Assembly: GCA_016617785.1 (NCBI GenBank)
Contig: JADILM010000001.1
Location: forward strand, 2,666,001-2,730,000
Direction: 5' to 3'
DNA from: Sporobolomyces roseus
Taxonomy: Eukaryota > Basidiomycota > Microbotryomycetes > Sporidiobolales > Sporidiobolaceae
Length of the DNA stretch: 64,000 bases
Part shown: positions 10,763 through 22,673 of the stretch, piece by piece
How the letters are laid out: every line of letters starts with the position of its first letter
How positions within the stretch are numbered: position 1 is the first letter of the stretch
Program-made: the position numbers and the translations under genes
Notes under the pieces: generated by a model
What the model saw: the letters and a program-made list of their open reading frames with translations, nothing else
Told to the model about the DNA's origin: nothing
Database searches by the model: none

Positions 10763-12183
10763 ATGCCTCGCAACCCTTCAACTTCCTCATCAAAAAAAGC
10801 CTCCACTTCCCGCTCTCTCCCTTCACGACCCACTCCAGCTTTCACCCAAGATGAATCAGAAGTAGATCTTTCAGAAGGAGAAGATTCAGAGGAAGATGAA
10901 TGGGATTTGGAAAGACAGAATCCAAAAGGGAAAGGAACTGCTTCTTCGTTTCAACAAGACGAGGAGAGTGAGAGTGAGAGTGAAGAGGAGGATGGGATGG
11001 CCGCTTATGAGTCTGATCAAGGGGAGGTTATAGATGAGGAGGAAATGGATGAAGAGGTTCGCTGCTTTTCCCTCTCTCTCTCTTCTAACTCTTGAAGCAG
11101 GTTCGAAAGCTAGAAGCTGATGCCCAGTGCTTCTGATGCCAAAACAGGAAACTATTCAAAACCGTTAGTTCTTTCTTACCCTGCTCCTCTTACGCGAGCT
11201 TTCGACTGATCACATTGAGGGGAATTCGTAGAACTCGCTTCGATCCCCTTCACTTCCCTCTTGAAAGCACAAAAACAACTATCCAAATCCACCGCACACG
11301 CCTCTCGTAAAGGGAAAGGAAGAGCTACTGCTTCTGACTCGGAAGAAGGAGAAGATGAATCGGGAGTGAGAGGAAAGAAAGGAAAGAATCAGAAAGAGAA
11401 GTTCGGGAAGAAGAGAGATTCGGAGGGGAGGAGTAACAAACATGCGTGAGTTTACATTTGATTCTATATGTTGGAAGAGGGGAGCTGATCATGGGGCGAA
11501 TGAGGTAGACCAGCGGAAATGAGTACGAAACGACCTGTTTCTAGAGCGAGGCAGATCGTCGAGACTACTACAAAGGTACGGCATCTTTTCAAGGGATATC
11601 TCTGAACGAACTTGTGACTGATCCACGGTAGGGATGCTCGTACAGAAATCACGAGATCCACGATTCGATTCATTATCCGGATCAGTCAACCCCGAACTCT
11701 TTGCAAGATCCTATGGGTTCCTCTCTGGTTCGCTCGAAACCGAGCTCCAAACTCTGCGAGCTACAGCCGTCAAAGCGCGCAAGAACCCATTGTTACCAGC
11801 GGAGGATTTGGAGAGGATCGAGGATAGTCTGAGTAGGATGGAGAACCGATTTGTCGAACGAAAGAGGAAGGAGAGAGAACAAGCTGCTATGAAGGATTGG
11901 AAGAAAGAAGAAAAGACAAAGAGGGCTGAAGGAAAAGGTGCTTTCTACCTCAAAGAGAGTACGTACACCCACCCTCACTCACCATTCTCGAGTTTTTGAG
12001 GGAGGGGAGAGAGCTGATTTTGAGAGTGAGGATGTCTTTGAAACAGCTGAGAAGAAGAAGTTGTTCTTGAAAGCCAAGTTTGATGAATTGAGTCAAGACA
12101 AGAGGAAGTTGGGTAAAGCGTTGGATAAGAAGAGGAGGAAAACTTCTCAGAAGGAAAAGAAACAAATGCCTAGAACTCGTTAG
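10763..12183 (+). CDS. RRP36: rRNA biogenesis protein RRP36
   Basis: Six exons: 10763-11056, 11148-11163, 11232-11445, 11509-11575, 11646-11958, 12047-12183; 346 aa. RRP36 is a nucleolar factor for early cleavages of pre-rRNA in the small-subunit processome. The N-terminus is acidic Ser/Glu-rich. The core shows the family blocks: LASIPFTSLLKAQKQL, KHAPAEMSTKRPVSRARQ, SRDPRFDSLSG, then GAFYLKE and the basic tail EKKKLFLKAKFDELSQD. Exon 2 is a 16-nt microexon, supported only by phase (0 to 1) and protein continuity. Its upstream intron begins GTTCGC, an odd donor also seen in other genes here. The stop lies 152 nt from the stop of the convergent NDUFB10-like gene. Confidence 0.82.
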
Positions 12184-12335
12184 AATCTAATGCTCTACTC
12201 TCTCTTGATGCAAGCTTTGCCTTTACTCTTCCTTGTTTCTCTCCGGGGTTTGCGTAAAGAGAGAATGAAGCAGAAAGGAAAACACAGAAAAAACAAAAAC
12301 TCGATTTTACATTGACTCCCGACCACACACTATTC

Positions 12336-13150
12336 TTATGCCTTGAAATCAAGTTTAGTATAACCCTCAACCTACACACTCGCACTCTAATTATCAGCAC
12401 ACTCACTTCCCCCCTGAACTCGGAAGAAAGTGGTAAGACTCACTCTGTTCGTTCTCAACATGTCCAAATATTTCTCTGTCAAAGGGTGACAAACTTCATA
12501 ATGATTCACACCTACACAAATCCCTTTCCCGAACTCAGTCAGTTTTCTCTCAAATCGCTCTTGGAATAAAAGGGAAGGAGGGTGGTGGTGGTGTCTGTAC
12601 CTTCAGTTCTCCAACATTTCTGTAATTCTTCTCGTACTAATTTCGCTTCCATTACTCCGATCCAAGAATTACGAATCTTTTCTTCCCGTGCGGCTTTGAT
12701 ACCTGTTAAGCTCGTTTATTGGACGGAGAGAGAAGGAGAGGAGGAAGGAGAAGTCAGCGATTTTGAACTTGGGAGGGAGGAAAATGAGAAAAGTTGCGAG
12801 GGTTCGAGAGGGGGGGCAGGTCGCTAGTAGCCGGGGTGAAGTTGTGCTGAGCTGCTTGATGATCGTACAGTCTGTCGAAGAGAGTCGTAGAATCCAAATC
12901 TCGAATGAGGTAAATCCTACATCGCTAGACCTCTTCTCTACGCCTAGCTAGCGCTCCCGAAGTGTTTGTATCCATCTTCTACTACACTTGATAGCCCAAT
13001 GATATACCGTGCGATCAATCGAGACATCGAGTTGGAGTTGCGAGTTGATGAAGATTTAGGAATTGGAAGAGTAGAACGGATTTCGAGTAGTGAACGTTGC
13101 TTAGCCTTACCTAGGAAATCATCTGGGAGTGCTGATTGGGGAGGAGCCAT
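12336..13150 (-). CDS. NADH dehydrogenase (complex I) NDUFB10-like 12-kDa subunit
   Basis: Exons on the minus strand: 13111-13150, 12601-12702, 12444-12511, 12336-12371; about 81 aa with consistent phases (1,1,0). Core: REEKIRNSWIGVMEAKLVRE, then CWRTEGVNHYEVC and LTEKYLDMLRTNRVEGY. The pair of cysteines around EG-N-Y matches the PDSW/NDUFB10 family of accessory subunits in the mitochondrial complex I membrane arm, folded through the intermembrane-space disulfide route. The first intron (408 nt) is much longer than others here, so a further exon may be missing. The start shares a divergent promoter region with phosphoacetylglucosamine mutase that holds an inverted repeat. Confidence 0.7.
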
Positions 13151-13235
13151 TCTCAGTCGGTTTATTCGGGAGTCGAGTGTGAGAAAGGGAGCGATTGAAA
13201 TTCACTGCGGGCAGATCCGAGTCGCGATTCGACAG

Positions 13236-13365
13236 GGCGACATTAAGTCGTTCTAAAGACTCGCTAATGTCGCCCAACTTTGTAGTCTTCAATACATTTG
13301 CTATTTGTATTCAGATTACGATTTTGGGCGACATTAGCGAGTCTTTAGAACGACTTAATGTCGCC
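13236..13365. repeat. Perfect 40-bp inverted repeat, 50-bp spacer
   Basis: Arms 13236-13275 and 13326-13365 are exact reverse complements over 40 bases. Each arm is itself flanked by GGCGACATTA and its complement TAATGTCGCC, giving a nested palindrome. No clear target-site duplication flanks it. It lies between two divergent genes and could be a small MITE-like element or form a long hairpin. Confidence 0.9.
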
Positions 13366-13442
13366 TTCCCCTGAAACGACTCCTATTTGCCCGCCGTGAT
13401 TGGTGTTCGTTTCCTCTCTCCACCCAACACTTGGACAACAAG

Positions 13443-15444
13443 ATGAATCAACAAGGATTACTAGCTGGCTCTTCTCTACACCCTAAACCACCTTCAATCA
13501 CTTACACTTATGGTACAGCCGGGTTCAGAACAAAGTCAGTTCTCCCTCCCTTCCCTTTCCTCAACACGTTTCCTTCAACTTATCTCTTGATTCAATGATA
13601 GCGCCGATGTACTCGACAGTGTTTTGTACAGGGTTGGATTGTTGGCTAGTCTGAGAAGTAAGAACTTGGGAGGGAAAGCTATTGGAGTAATGGTAACTGC
13701 TTCGCATAATCCAGAACGCGTAAATCTCTTCCCCTCTCTAAACCCCTCTCATTCTCGAAGTAAGCTGAATCAAGTGACATGTGTAGGATAACGGAGTCAA
13801 ACTAGTAGACCCAATGGGAGAAATGCTAGTTTCATCTTGGGAGACGTATGCTACGAAACTCGCAAATTGTCAATCAGATTCAGAACTCGTCTCGACTTTC
13901 CAACAGATCGCGGGGGAAACGAGAACAGATCTAATGGTACCCGCCACGGTCATTTATGGGTACGATACGAGACCTAGTTGTCCCAGTTTAGTCAAGAGTT
14001 TGGAGGATGGGTTGAATGCGATGGATTCTAAATTGGTTGGAGCTGGATTGTGTTCGACTCCGATACTGCATTATCTCGTGAGGTGTACGAATACACAAGG
14101 GACCGAGGAGAATTATGGAGAACCGACGATTGAAGGGTATTATAAGAAATTGGCAAAAGCTTATACTATTCTAGCTGTACGTTTGCAACGCTCTTTCTCA
14201 CTCAGCTCGGCGAAACGGCTAACGTGTACGAGGTGCTTTGAAACGTACAGAAAGGAAGACACTTACTTCCTGCCTTGACCGTCGATTGTGCGAACGGAGT
14301 AGGAGCACCCGTCTTGAAATCCTTCGCATCGCATCTGTCCTCCGACATTCTCCCCCTAATCCTCTCGAAAGACGACGTTTCGACTCCTGGTCAACTCAAC
14401 CTGAACTGTGGAGCAGATTACGTTAAAACTCAACAACGTTCCCCTCCCGGCGTTTCCCTCATCCCTAATCAACGCTATTGTTCTTACGATGGGGACGCAG
14501 ATCGAATCGTTTTCTACTACTCGGATGACTCGAACGTTTTCCACCTGTTGGATGGAGACAAGATTGCTGGATTGAGTGCTGGATTCATTATGGATTTAGT
14601 AAAGGATTCCGGTCTCTCGAACCTCAAAGTTGGAGTCGTTCAAACTGCATACGCAAACGGTGCTTCAACCAAATATCTCACTTCCGTCCTCGTACGCTGC
14701 CTTGCCCCCCCCCCCCTCTCTCTCTCCCTTAGCCTCCCACTGACCCCGAGTTTGGAGAAATAGGGTGTACCCGTAACTTGTGTACCAACTGGAGTCAAAC
14801 ACCTCCACCACTCTGCGCAATCCTACGATATAGGAGTCTACTTCGAAGCGAACGGACACGGTACCGTACTCTTCTCCCCCTCGACCCTCTCAACCATCTC
14901 TTCCCACACCCCTTCGAACCCTTCTGAACAATCAGCACTCCAGAACCTTCGCGCTCTGATCGACGTGATCAATCAAACTGTGGGAGATGCATTGAGTGAT
15001 ATGTTACTAGTTGAAACTGTACTCCTTCATCGACAATGGTTACCTTCAGAGTGGGATTCAGCTTATTCGGATCTCCCGAATCGATTAGTCAAAGTCTACG
15101 TCAAGGATCGACATGCGTTCACTACCGAGGATGCAGAGAGGAAGGTCGTGACTCCTCAAGGGTTGCAAGCGAAAGTGGATCAAGCTGTCGGGGCAGTAGA
15201 GGGAGGGAGAAGTTTCGTTAGACCAAGTGGAACGGAGGATTGTGTGAGAGTTTACGCAGAGGCAAAGTCGAGGGAAACTGCAGATGGTACGTTTTTCTAT
15301 CTCTTTTCGAAATCGCAGTGGAGGGAAAAGGGAGCTGATGTATTGGGATTCTTTGGAGAGAAAAAAACAGAGTTGGCACAGAAAGTTGCGGGAATCGTTT
15401 TCGATTTGGCGGGGAGCGGTGAGAGACCTAGTAAATTCACTTGA
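13443..15444 (+). CDS. PCM1: Phosphoacetylglucosamine mutase
   Basis: Six exons: 13443-13534, 13602-13719, 13787-14176, 14251-14691, 14764-15286, 15371-15444; 545 aa, normal for the family. The enzyme converts GlcNAc-6-P to GlcNAc-1-P in the cytosol, feeding UDP-GlcNAc for chitin, N-glycans and GPI anchors. Visible motifs: the phosphoserine loop VTASHNPERDNGVK, the metal-binding loop YDGDADRIVF, the sugar-binding region FEANGHGTVLFSP, and the phosphate-binding loop VRPSGTEDCVRVYAEA. The last intron (84 nt) is a multiple of 3 without a stop; splicing joins TAD to ELAQKVAGIVFDLAG and matches the usual C-terminus. A 12-C run (14705-14716) sits in intron 4. Confidence 0.93.
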
Positions 15445-15616
15445 TTACAGACTTACACAGACACTTTTTTCAGTACTCCCTTTCCTTTTTCAGTACCTGC
15501 AAGTTAGAGAGTAAGAAATTCTGCAAGTGTTGCGAAAGAACAAGGAGAGGGGGAGAAAGTTAAAAACCAGTCTCCCTTTTCTTTCTCTCTCTCTCTCTCC
15601 ACAACACTTCTCAGCT

Positions 15617-18586
15617 ATGTCGACGCGTCTCAAACGTGCTCGTAAAGCTTCTAACAAGCCTGATTACTCACAACAAGTCGAATTGGATCTCTCCGGGAGT
15701 TCCTCGGAGGAAGAAGAATCTGATCAAGAAGAGAAAGGTTCGTCTCTCTCCCTCTGTTCTCTCAGTCGAGATGGGTAGCTGAGCTCGGAGTAAGGTGGAC
15801 AGTTTCAAAGAGGAAGAACAGCAAGAAGGGAGGAAAGAAGGGAGAAGGAAAGGATTCGAAAGAGATGAAAGGAAAGGGTAGCAAAGGGAAAGGGAAAGCT
15901 AAGAAAGAGGTAGACCAGGTGAAAGTGGATCCATTAGATCGACTCCCGTTCGAACTAGTCTCCGAGGTGAGTTTGCCTCAACTCTTCAAAGCTTCGCAAG
16001 CTGATTCACCTCGTCTTTCACTCAGATCCTCTCTCAACTCACCCCTAAGGATCTCCTCAACTTCTCTCGTACGAACAAACAATACCGCTCAATCCTCATG
16101 TCCAAGAACCGTTCGAATACAATCTGGAAAACGTCGAGGAGGAAGATCGGATTACCTGATTTGACGGCTGAAGATTTCTCGGAACCTGCTTATGCTGCTC
16201 TCGTATTCGACACTCATTGCCAGGTAAGTACATGCTCTCTCTCTCTCTGTGAGTGAGGAGGGACGGAGATTGATCTGGTCTTAGTGAGCTGAGTAGCATT
16301 GCGATCGATATGCACCTGCTTGGGTCGACTACATCCTTCGATTGAGACTTTGCAAACCTTGTCGTAGTGATCAGTGAGTCTCTTCTGTCTCTCTTTGAAT
16401 GCCGGCTCAAGCTGAAGCGAGAGGCTTCGACTCGTTAGTATCGTCAAGATTACTCCTCAATTCGAAAAGGAGAAACGTTTCCATCCTGCTACTCTCTCGT
16501 GCGTAACCAAGACTCCCAGTACGTTCTTCTCCCCTTCGTATTGATTGTACTGCAGCTGATCGATTCTATGATCCTCAGTCGGACTCGAGAAGTCTCGCTG
16601 GTATGGCCGTTTCGACAAGAGTACGCATTCCGGTTTCTCTCTAATGAACATTTCTCAACTTACGCCGCATTCCTCGTTCTTCTTTCTCTCTCTTAGAGTG
16701 GGTACTATCAAGCGACCTCGACTACTACCACAGGAAACTCTCGACCCTTCAAGAGGACGACGAATTTGACGAAACCCTCGAAACTCCAATCTCTCCATCG
16801 GTCAATCACAACCCTCGTCGTCGCTCCAAGCAGAAGTGTGTCAGCTATTGTGAGAAAGATGAGGAAGAGGAGGACGAAGTTATGATCAGGGAGGGAGGAA
16901 GAGTTGAGAAGTTCGTTGCTGAGAGGAAAGAAGCGCTTGTGAAGATTTACGCTGTGAGTCTCCTCGCTGTTCACCTCGAAAGATAGTCTCGCCTTAACTG
17001 AACACCCCCGCTTACATCGGTCGTAGGACGGCGAAGCGATTGCTAAAGTCTGTCGCGCGGTTCTTGCGAAAGTCAAAGCGGAAGAACAACGTCTGCGAAG
17101 CAGCACATGGAGTGCTAGCTACGGGCAGCAGCAGGGACTACAAGCGGAGTACGTCCTCATCTCCTCTCTGAGATCCTTCCCCCTTCGAGAGCAGCACGCA
17201 AAACTGATGCCGTCGCGTGCCGTCGCAGCCTCTCAAATCGACTTGCTCTCGTCAACGGATACAGTCGTGCAGAGTGAGCGTCTCATTGAATTGGATTCTC
17301 AAGAGAAACTCAGACTGAGTTTCGTGACTACCCTACAGCGTCTATCTGCTCACGAAGAGGTTCCGCAATTCGGTCGTCGAACCTGGGCAACACATCACGA
17401 ACGAGATTTGGACTTCGATCGAATCAAAAGTCCTCGCTGCTATCGACAAGGCAAAACTCAAGAATGCATCAAACCGCAAGAAAGAGAAGCTACTCGCCGC
17501 AGAGCAGAATCGCAAGAAGTCGTTGAAAAAGTATTACAATGGTTTGAAGAATGAATTGGGGGACAAGCTCTACTTCCCTCTCTTCATTGATTTCATTCAA
17601 CTGTCGGCAGTCAAACCCTTGTGGCAAACTCAAGACGAGGAAGATGAAGAGGAGGAAACGATCGATGAATCAACCTGGAAACTCCTCCTACCTCTCATTC
17701 GCAACGATTTGGAGGACTCTCATGTCGAACTCGTCTCCTCTAGTATTCGACTCATTCTCTCGACTTATCACGACTACGAGACCGACGAAGAGCTCGAGGA
17801 CGCCATTCAAGAAGTACTCGAGGGAGATCTCGATTCCTTCTTCTCCCTTGCTTCTTCTCTCGTCATGTGTGGAGGAGGATGCCGCAGCCAGCAGAAGCTG
17901 GTACAAGTACCGAGATGGGGTGGGAGGTTCATCGGTCGCTGGAAGAAGCATGGTGGTTTCGTTGGATCGGTTCCTCAAGTCGTCGCTCATCTTCTGCAGG
18001 ATCACAACGGAACTTACTCTTACTCAACCTCGACAGCTTCCAAACGTCGTTCTGTACCTATCATCTTACCTCTCGAAGTCGCTGCAGCTATCTCGGCCGT
18101 ACTCGAAGTAGGACAACTCGATGAATCGATCGCAACTGTCGAAGATTTGAATCAGCTCGATCGAGGTCACTATCGTTTGGACAACTCGAAATCGAACAAG
18201 AAGAACTTCAACACTTGGAGAGACCTTGTAAGCTCTCACTCTTGCCTGTCGATGCGTCCTCTCTGATTGAAATTCGATTCTCTGTGTCTGATAAGGTCAA
18301 TCAAGTTTCTCTCGCATCTCACAAAGCTGAATGTGCTCGACCACCTTATCATCTCGATCCTCCACTCGTCATCTACTATCCTTCCTCTCTTCCTCCTCCA
18401 CCTCCCGCTTCAGAATTCGACGAACAAGATTCATCTTCAGAAGCTTCTCCCAAAAATGCAGTCAAGAAAGAAGACGATTCGAGCGAGATTGACGGGAGCG
18501 ATGAGGAGACGATCTCGAACAAGAGGAGAAAGCTCAAGTACACGAGTGACGAGGAGGAAGACGAAGATGAGCTTGACTCTGAGTGA
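15617..18586 (+). CDS. F-box protein with CxxC motif, copy 1
   Basis: Eleven exons: 15617-15737, 15779-15966, 16026-16223, 16297-16373, 16439-16518, 16579-16620, 16697-16953, 17027-17148, 17229-17273, 17339-18227, 18296-18586; 769 aa. The N-terminus is acidic/basic ([27 protein letters not shown]). The F-box runs DRLPFELVSEILSQLTP, DLLNFSRTNKQYRSILM, followed by WKTSRRKIGLPDLTAEDFSE. A CQHC pair then CKPC could bind zinc, as in other basidiomycete F-box proteins. The long C-terminal region is helical with an acidic tail. F-box proteins are SCF ubiquitin-ligase adaptors; the target is unknown. The first intron starts GTTCGT. The 3' exons match the inverted copy at 33109-36011 only weakly, while exons 1-3 are nearly identical. 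Confidence 0.85.
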
Positions 18587-18843
18587 GCGAAGAGGAATAG
18601 TGAAGTCGAATAGCTTGAAACGCTTGACGCTTGAAATCTCAGACACAGGTACTTCTTGACCTTTGTCAATCCAATAATAATTCCCTCGATTCCGATGCAT
18701 ACTGTCCGATGAAAGAGAACAAGATACTTTGTTTCACGACAGATTTCGAAAGAATTACAGAACAGTGGAGATAGCTCAAAACGAGGGATGTTGCAAGCGC
18801 GAAAAGCTGAATTGATAGAGAGAGGCTCTGATACGAGACTGTC

Positions 18844-21800
18844 TTAGAGATCGACAGTCTTGATCTTTGTTCCGGGAGTGACAGCCCAACGTTGTCCAGG
18901 TTTTCTCGTTCGATCGTGAGGTTTGTCTTCCTGAACAACGCAAAGACAAGGCTTTGTCAGTCGCAGCTCTCTGGGACGATGAGTAGAGCGAAAGAGCATC
19001 AGAACTCACTCCGACTGATCCGTAGAATCCATAACCATCTTCGTAGTTTGCCTCATCGAGTTCGAGCGATCCATTCCGAATGTGCGAAATGGGCTTTCCA
19101 GATCTCGCATCAACTTCTCCAGCGAAATGATCGACAAAAACCTAGAATACGCGAGACAGGGACGATCAGCGTCGAGAGCGATAGCGAAGACGAACGAAGG
19201 GCAAACCCACGGAATTCGGTTTGCGATTCGCTTCTTGGTGAAGTTGCTTCAGCATCGTGTGAATCTCCAGGAAGTATGAACGCAAGATATCGAGGAATCG
19301 AGAGGTTTGTCGATGTTTCGATGCGGCACAGATAGCGATTGAATCGTCCTGACAGTAATCAGAAAGTCAGTTCGAGATATCGACGAGTTCGAGCAGCGAG
19401 ATCTCACCTTGATGATATAGCCAATACCAAAACCATCCCCTGATACTGGACCGAATCCGAACAATCGTAAAGCAGGATTACCACAATTCGAGGTACTGAG
19501 GATCGATTCTCCCAATTTGCCGTAACCCGGATCTCTGAATAAGGCTGGAATCCTTGCCGTGATCTGTTCTGGATCTTCAGAATCGCTGCTCTCGCTGTCG
19601 GAAGGAGGAGCTGAAGAATCCGCTCGAGCAGCTTTCTTCTCCTTTTGTTGAGCGAGGCAGTACATCGCGTAGAGAATTCGATCTTGTCCTAGTCCCTTCG
19701 CGCAAGCTTTCGTCAACTCGGTGTGAGCCTTGCAAGCGGCACGAAGAGCGGCGACCTTGTCACGAGGTGAAGCATCCGAAGTGAAAGTCTTGACGAATTT
19801 GACGGCTCTGCGAAAAGGTGAAATCGTGAGTAGCGGTCTTGTAGAAAGTGCTGAATCAATGGTGCTCACTCTGGAGTGACAGATCGGATAGCTTCTGTTC
19901 GACCGTGAAGGAAGTTCTTTGTCATCGCTGGTTCGTAGGTCGAATCAACGCGACCGTAAAGAGTGAAGTAAGCTGCTTGATAAGCCATTTGAACGAAAGC
20001 ATCCGGTGAGAAGCCATGCTCTACAAGGATTCGATGAAGCAGTCAGCAAGTATCTCCAGTCTAATGCGAGAGGAACAAAACGAACGAGTAATTGCGTTTT
20101 TCCCGTAAACTTCGAATTCGAGAGCAACTGCTTCGTTTTGGCAGATCAAGTCGGCCAGTCGAGTCTCAGCAAAGCGCTACAGAGGACTCGTATTAGCATC
20201 CGGAGACAGTAAAGAGGAGAAAGAATCCATTCGAACGCACCACTGCCAATTTGAGTTCAGGAGTCATGATCCAATCGAGTTTCTTCGGTTCCGTGTCAGG
20301 TTCTTCCGGTGTTTCTCCTTCTGGTGCAGCTTTCTTCCCAGGTCCTCCCTTTGCCCACGGTGACAGCTTTGCCTTGAAGAGGGTACCGGAAGCGGAGTTG
20401 ATCGAGCGAGCAAATCGAAGAATGAGTTCAGTATAGACATCGGCGACAAAGCTGTTCAATTCGAGCGATTCGTCAGTACTGTTTGATCGTGTTGGAACGA
20501 TCCCATTGCGACTCACCGAAGAACTGTATGTCCATCTACTCCCGAATGCTCAAAGTTGATTCCTGCTGCACCGTTAGCAGCGACGATGATTTGTAGCTAA
20601 ACCCTCTCATCCGAGTCAGCACAGCGTGTGGAAAGAGTTCGACGAGATAGCTTACCTTGTCATAGTAGCGATTTGTACAGGTTCCGACTTGAACACCCTT
20701 GTCGAGTTTGTAAGTTCCGCCTAGTCGACATGGGGAACATCAGCACATCGTTCAAACCAGCTCCGTGACGATTAATCACCCACAAAGCATGTTACTACAT
20801 AGCTCGCTTGCACTTTCGGGGTTCGAGTCGTCCAAGCAGACAACAAAGAGTGCTTTGTCGAGAACTTCGAGACACATTGCGTTTCCCATGTTCTTTGCGA
20901 GATGATTCCGTTGTTCAGCCCATGTAGCTCGACGTTCCGTACTCAGTACACCGAGAGCTGATTGAGCGACTTGATTCGGGGGAGTTCGAGCTGCATCGGC
21001 GACGATCGCAGTGAGATTCGATAGGAGAGCGCGTTCAGTCAAGCAAGGTCGGTTCTTCGAGTCGAGCACCTAGAGTATTCTCAACGTCGGTCAGCGATGT
21101 TTACAGGACAAGGGAGAAAGCAGCTCACGTCAAACCAATAGAATTGACCTCGAGCCATCACGATAATGTGTCTGGATTCAGGGTCGACTTGCATCTTGCA
21201 CCCGTTCCTGTAACACAAGCGATATTAGCACCTTCTCGATTGAACAGAAGCAAGGAAGCGCCGCACTTTGTAGGGATTCGAGCAGTTGCGAACAATTTCG
21301 TATACTGACTCATATCGACTGATCGGAAACCAAATCAGATCAGCGCAGCCGGTAAAGGAACAGAAAGATACGACGTACGAGGTGTCCCTCGGAAGTTATC
21401 GGGCTCGAGTACACCTTCTCTCAGATCGTGAACGAAAGAAAGACTGGCGAGAATGAGAGAAGTCGCTCGCATGAGTTGACTTCCTCGAGCTGGTGTGGGA
21501 TCATCTCTACTCAGAAAACGTCAGCTACGATACTGCTACGTGAAATAGAGTGAACTCACTCGAGAATGAAGAACGGATTGAGTGAGAGAACGACGGATTC
21601 CGAATACGAAAGGTAAGATTCGGTCCACCACTCCTCGATGTAAGACGCTCGAGTCGCTGCATACTCCTTCAGCTTCTGATGTAGCTCAGGACCTTCCTTC
21701 TTGAGGAAAGCTTCCACAACATGCTTGGTATGAGAATGTTCAGAGGGAGTCTAAACAGAGCGAAATTCGAATCATCAGCTTCTGGTCGCGGCTGCCGTGG

Positions 21801-22111
21801 ACCTAATCCTCTCGTACGCCTCTCCTAGACTACCTTCTGGCTCGCTGCAATCCCTCCCTTCCATTCTCCCTCTTCTTCCCTTTCCCCCCACCTTGACGTC
21901 GTTTTTCCTCTACACTCTCTCTAACTCAATTGAGTGAGAGCTTAGAGCGTACCTGTAGACCCTCTAATGCTTTGACGTACTTCTTCATCGTCTCTTCGAG
22001 AGGTGGGACAGGTAGTTTAGGTAATTCATCTTGACCAGCGAAAGTTTTCCCAGTCGCCCAAGGAGCTAATGCTCCTGTGTTGTCGATTCGTTGTGGTCGA
22101 GGTGTGTTCAT
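18844..22111 (-). CDS. Carnitine O-acetyltransferase
   Basis: Fifteen exons: 21953-22111, 21560-21750, 21379-21506, 21267-21318, 21129-21207, 20784-21069, 20656-20720, 20517-20596, 20241-20478, 20086-20176, 19870-20020, 19408-19807, 19211-19348, 19010-19141, 18844-18930; 758 aa. It moves acetyl groups between CoA and carnitine for shuttling between peroxisome, cytosol and mitochondria. Visible: LPKLPVPPLEETMKKYVKAL, RHIIVMARGQFYWFDVLD, the catalytic-His motif INFEHSGVDGHTVLR, YEPAMTKNFLHGRTEAIRSV, and STSNCGNP/FGPVSGDGFGIGY near the end. A Lys/Pro insert lies before LDWIMTPELKLAV. No C-terminal PTS1 (ends KTVDL). The frame is open upstream of the ATG at 22111 and there reads like a mitochondrial presequence (FVRLLHFSNLLA), so a longer mitochondrial form with a 5' exon is possible. 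Exon 10 ends at a GTTCGT donor. Confidence 0.92.
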
Positions 22112-22673
22112 TGCTCTTGTTCGAGTATTGAGCGAGGTGTTCGAAGTTGAAGGAGAAGCGAGCAAGTTCGAAAAGTGGAGGAGTCGAACGAAAATCGCAC
22201 TCCCCGCACCCGAGTTCTGCGAATGACAAGCAACTCTTTGGAGAGAGAAGCAGAGAGAGAAAGCGCGTCGGGTGTTTGAGGGGTCGAAAGTGAGGAGTCG
22301 AGACCCTGATCGGAACGAATCGCGTTGCGTGAACTTTCTCGCAAAACTACAGTAGATGGCATTCGTGCTCTGCTCGAGTGAGATGCTTTTGATCTCTCCG
22401 CGACGAACGACGGATAGTTGATGGGGCGAGTCGTTGATGAAGCTGATTTCGAAACGAAACGTTCTCCTCGCTCAACTCGCTCAAACTCCGCTTATGTGGT
22501 CTCGAAAGAATAGTGGGCACAGATAGTTTCATTGGCATCCGAGGAGCTGACGACTGAAACGAGTTGACCTAAGAAGGGAAAGGAAAGAAACGGGTATAGA
22601 ACCGCAGAAAACAGAAAGAAACAGACCGATATCAACGAGGAGAATTCTGCAAGGGTTGTGGCTAGCAGCGTTC
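22112..22673. other. Region between carnitine acetyltransferase and gene G1
   Basis: About 560 bases. Contains two short minus-strand open frames starting with ATG at 22538 and 22362 that could be 5' exons or leader of the acetyltransferase (second targeting form), but no joining is certain. Confidence 0.4.

Noticed and set aside
13236..13365. Inverted repeat as a CRISPR unit or tRNA
   Set aside because: Only two arms in opposite orientation, no spacer series, no tRNA box A or B; the organism is a eukaryote.
14705..14716. Run of 12 C as a possible frameshift in GlcNAc mutase
   Set aside because: It lies inside intron 4 (14692-14763), so its length does not affect the reading frame.
15287..15318. 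32-nt intron ending at 'atcgcag' in GlcNAc mutase
   Set aside because: Too short and leads to an immediate stop; the 84-nt intron to 15370 restores the family C-terminus.
16708..17106. Minus-strand frame inside F-box gene 1
   Set aside because: Antisense to exons 7 and 8, whose phases and paralog support fix the plus strand as coding.
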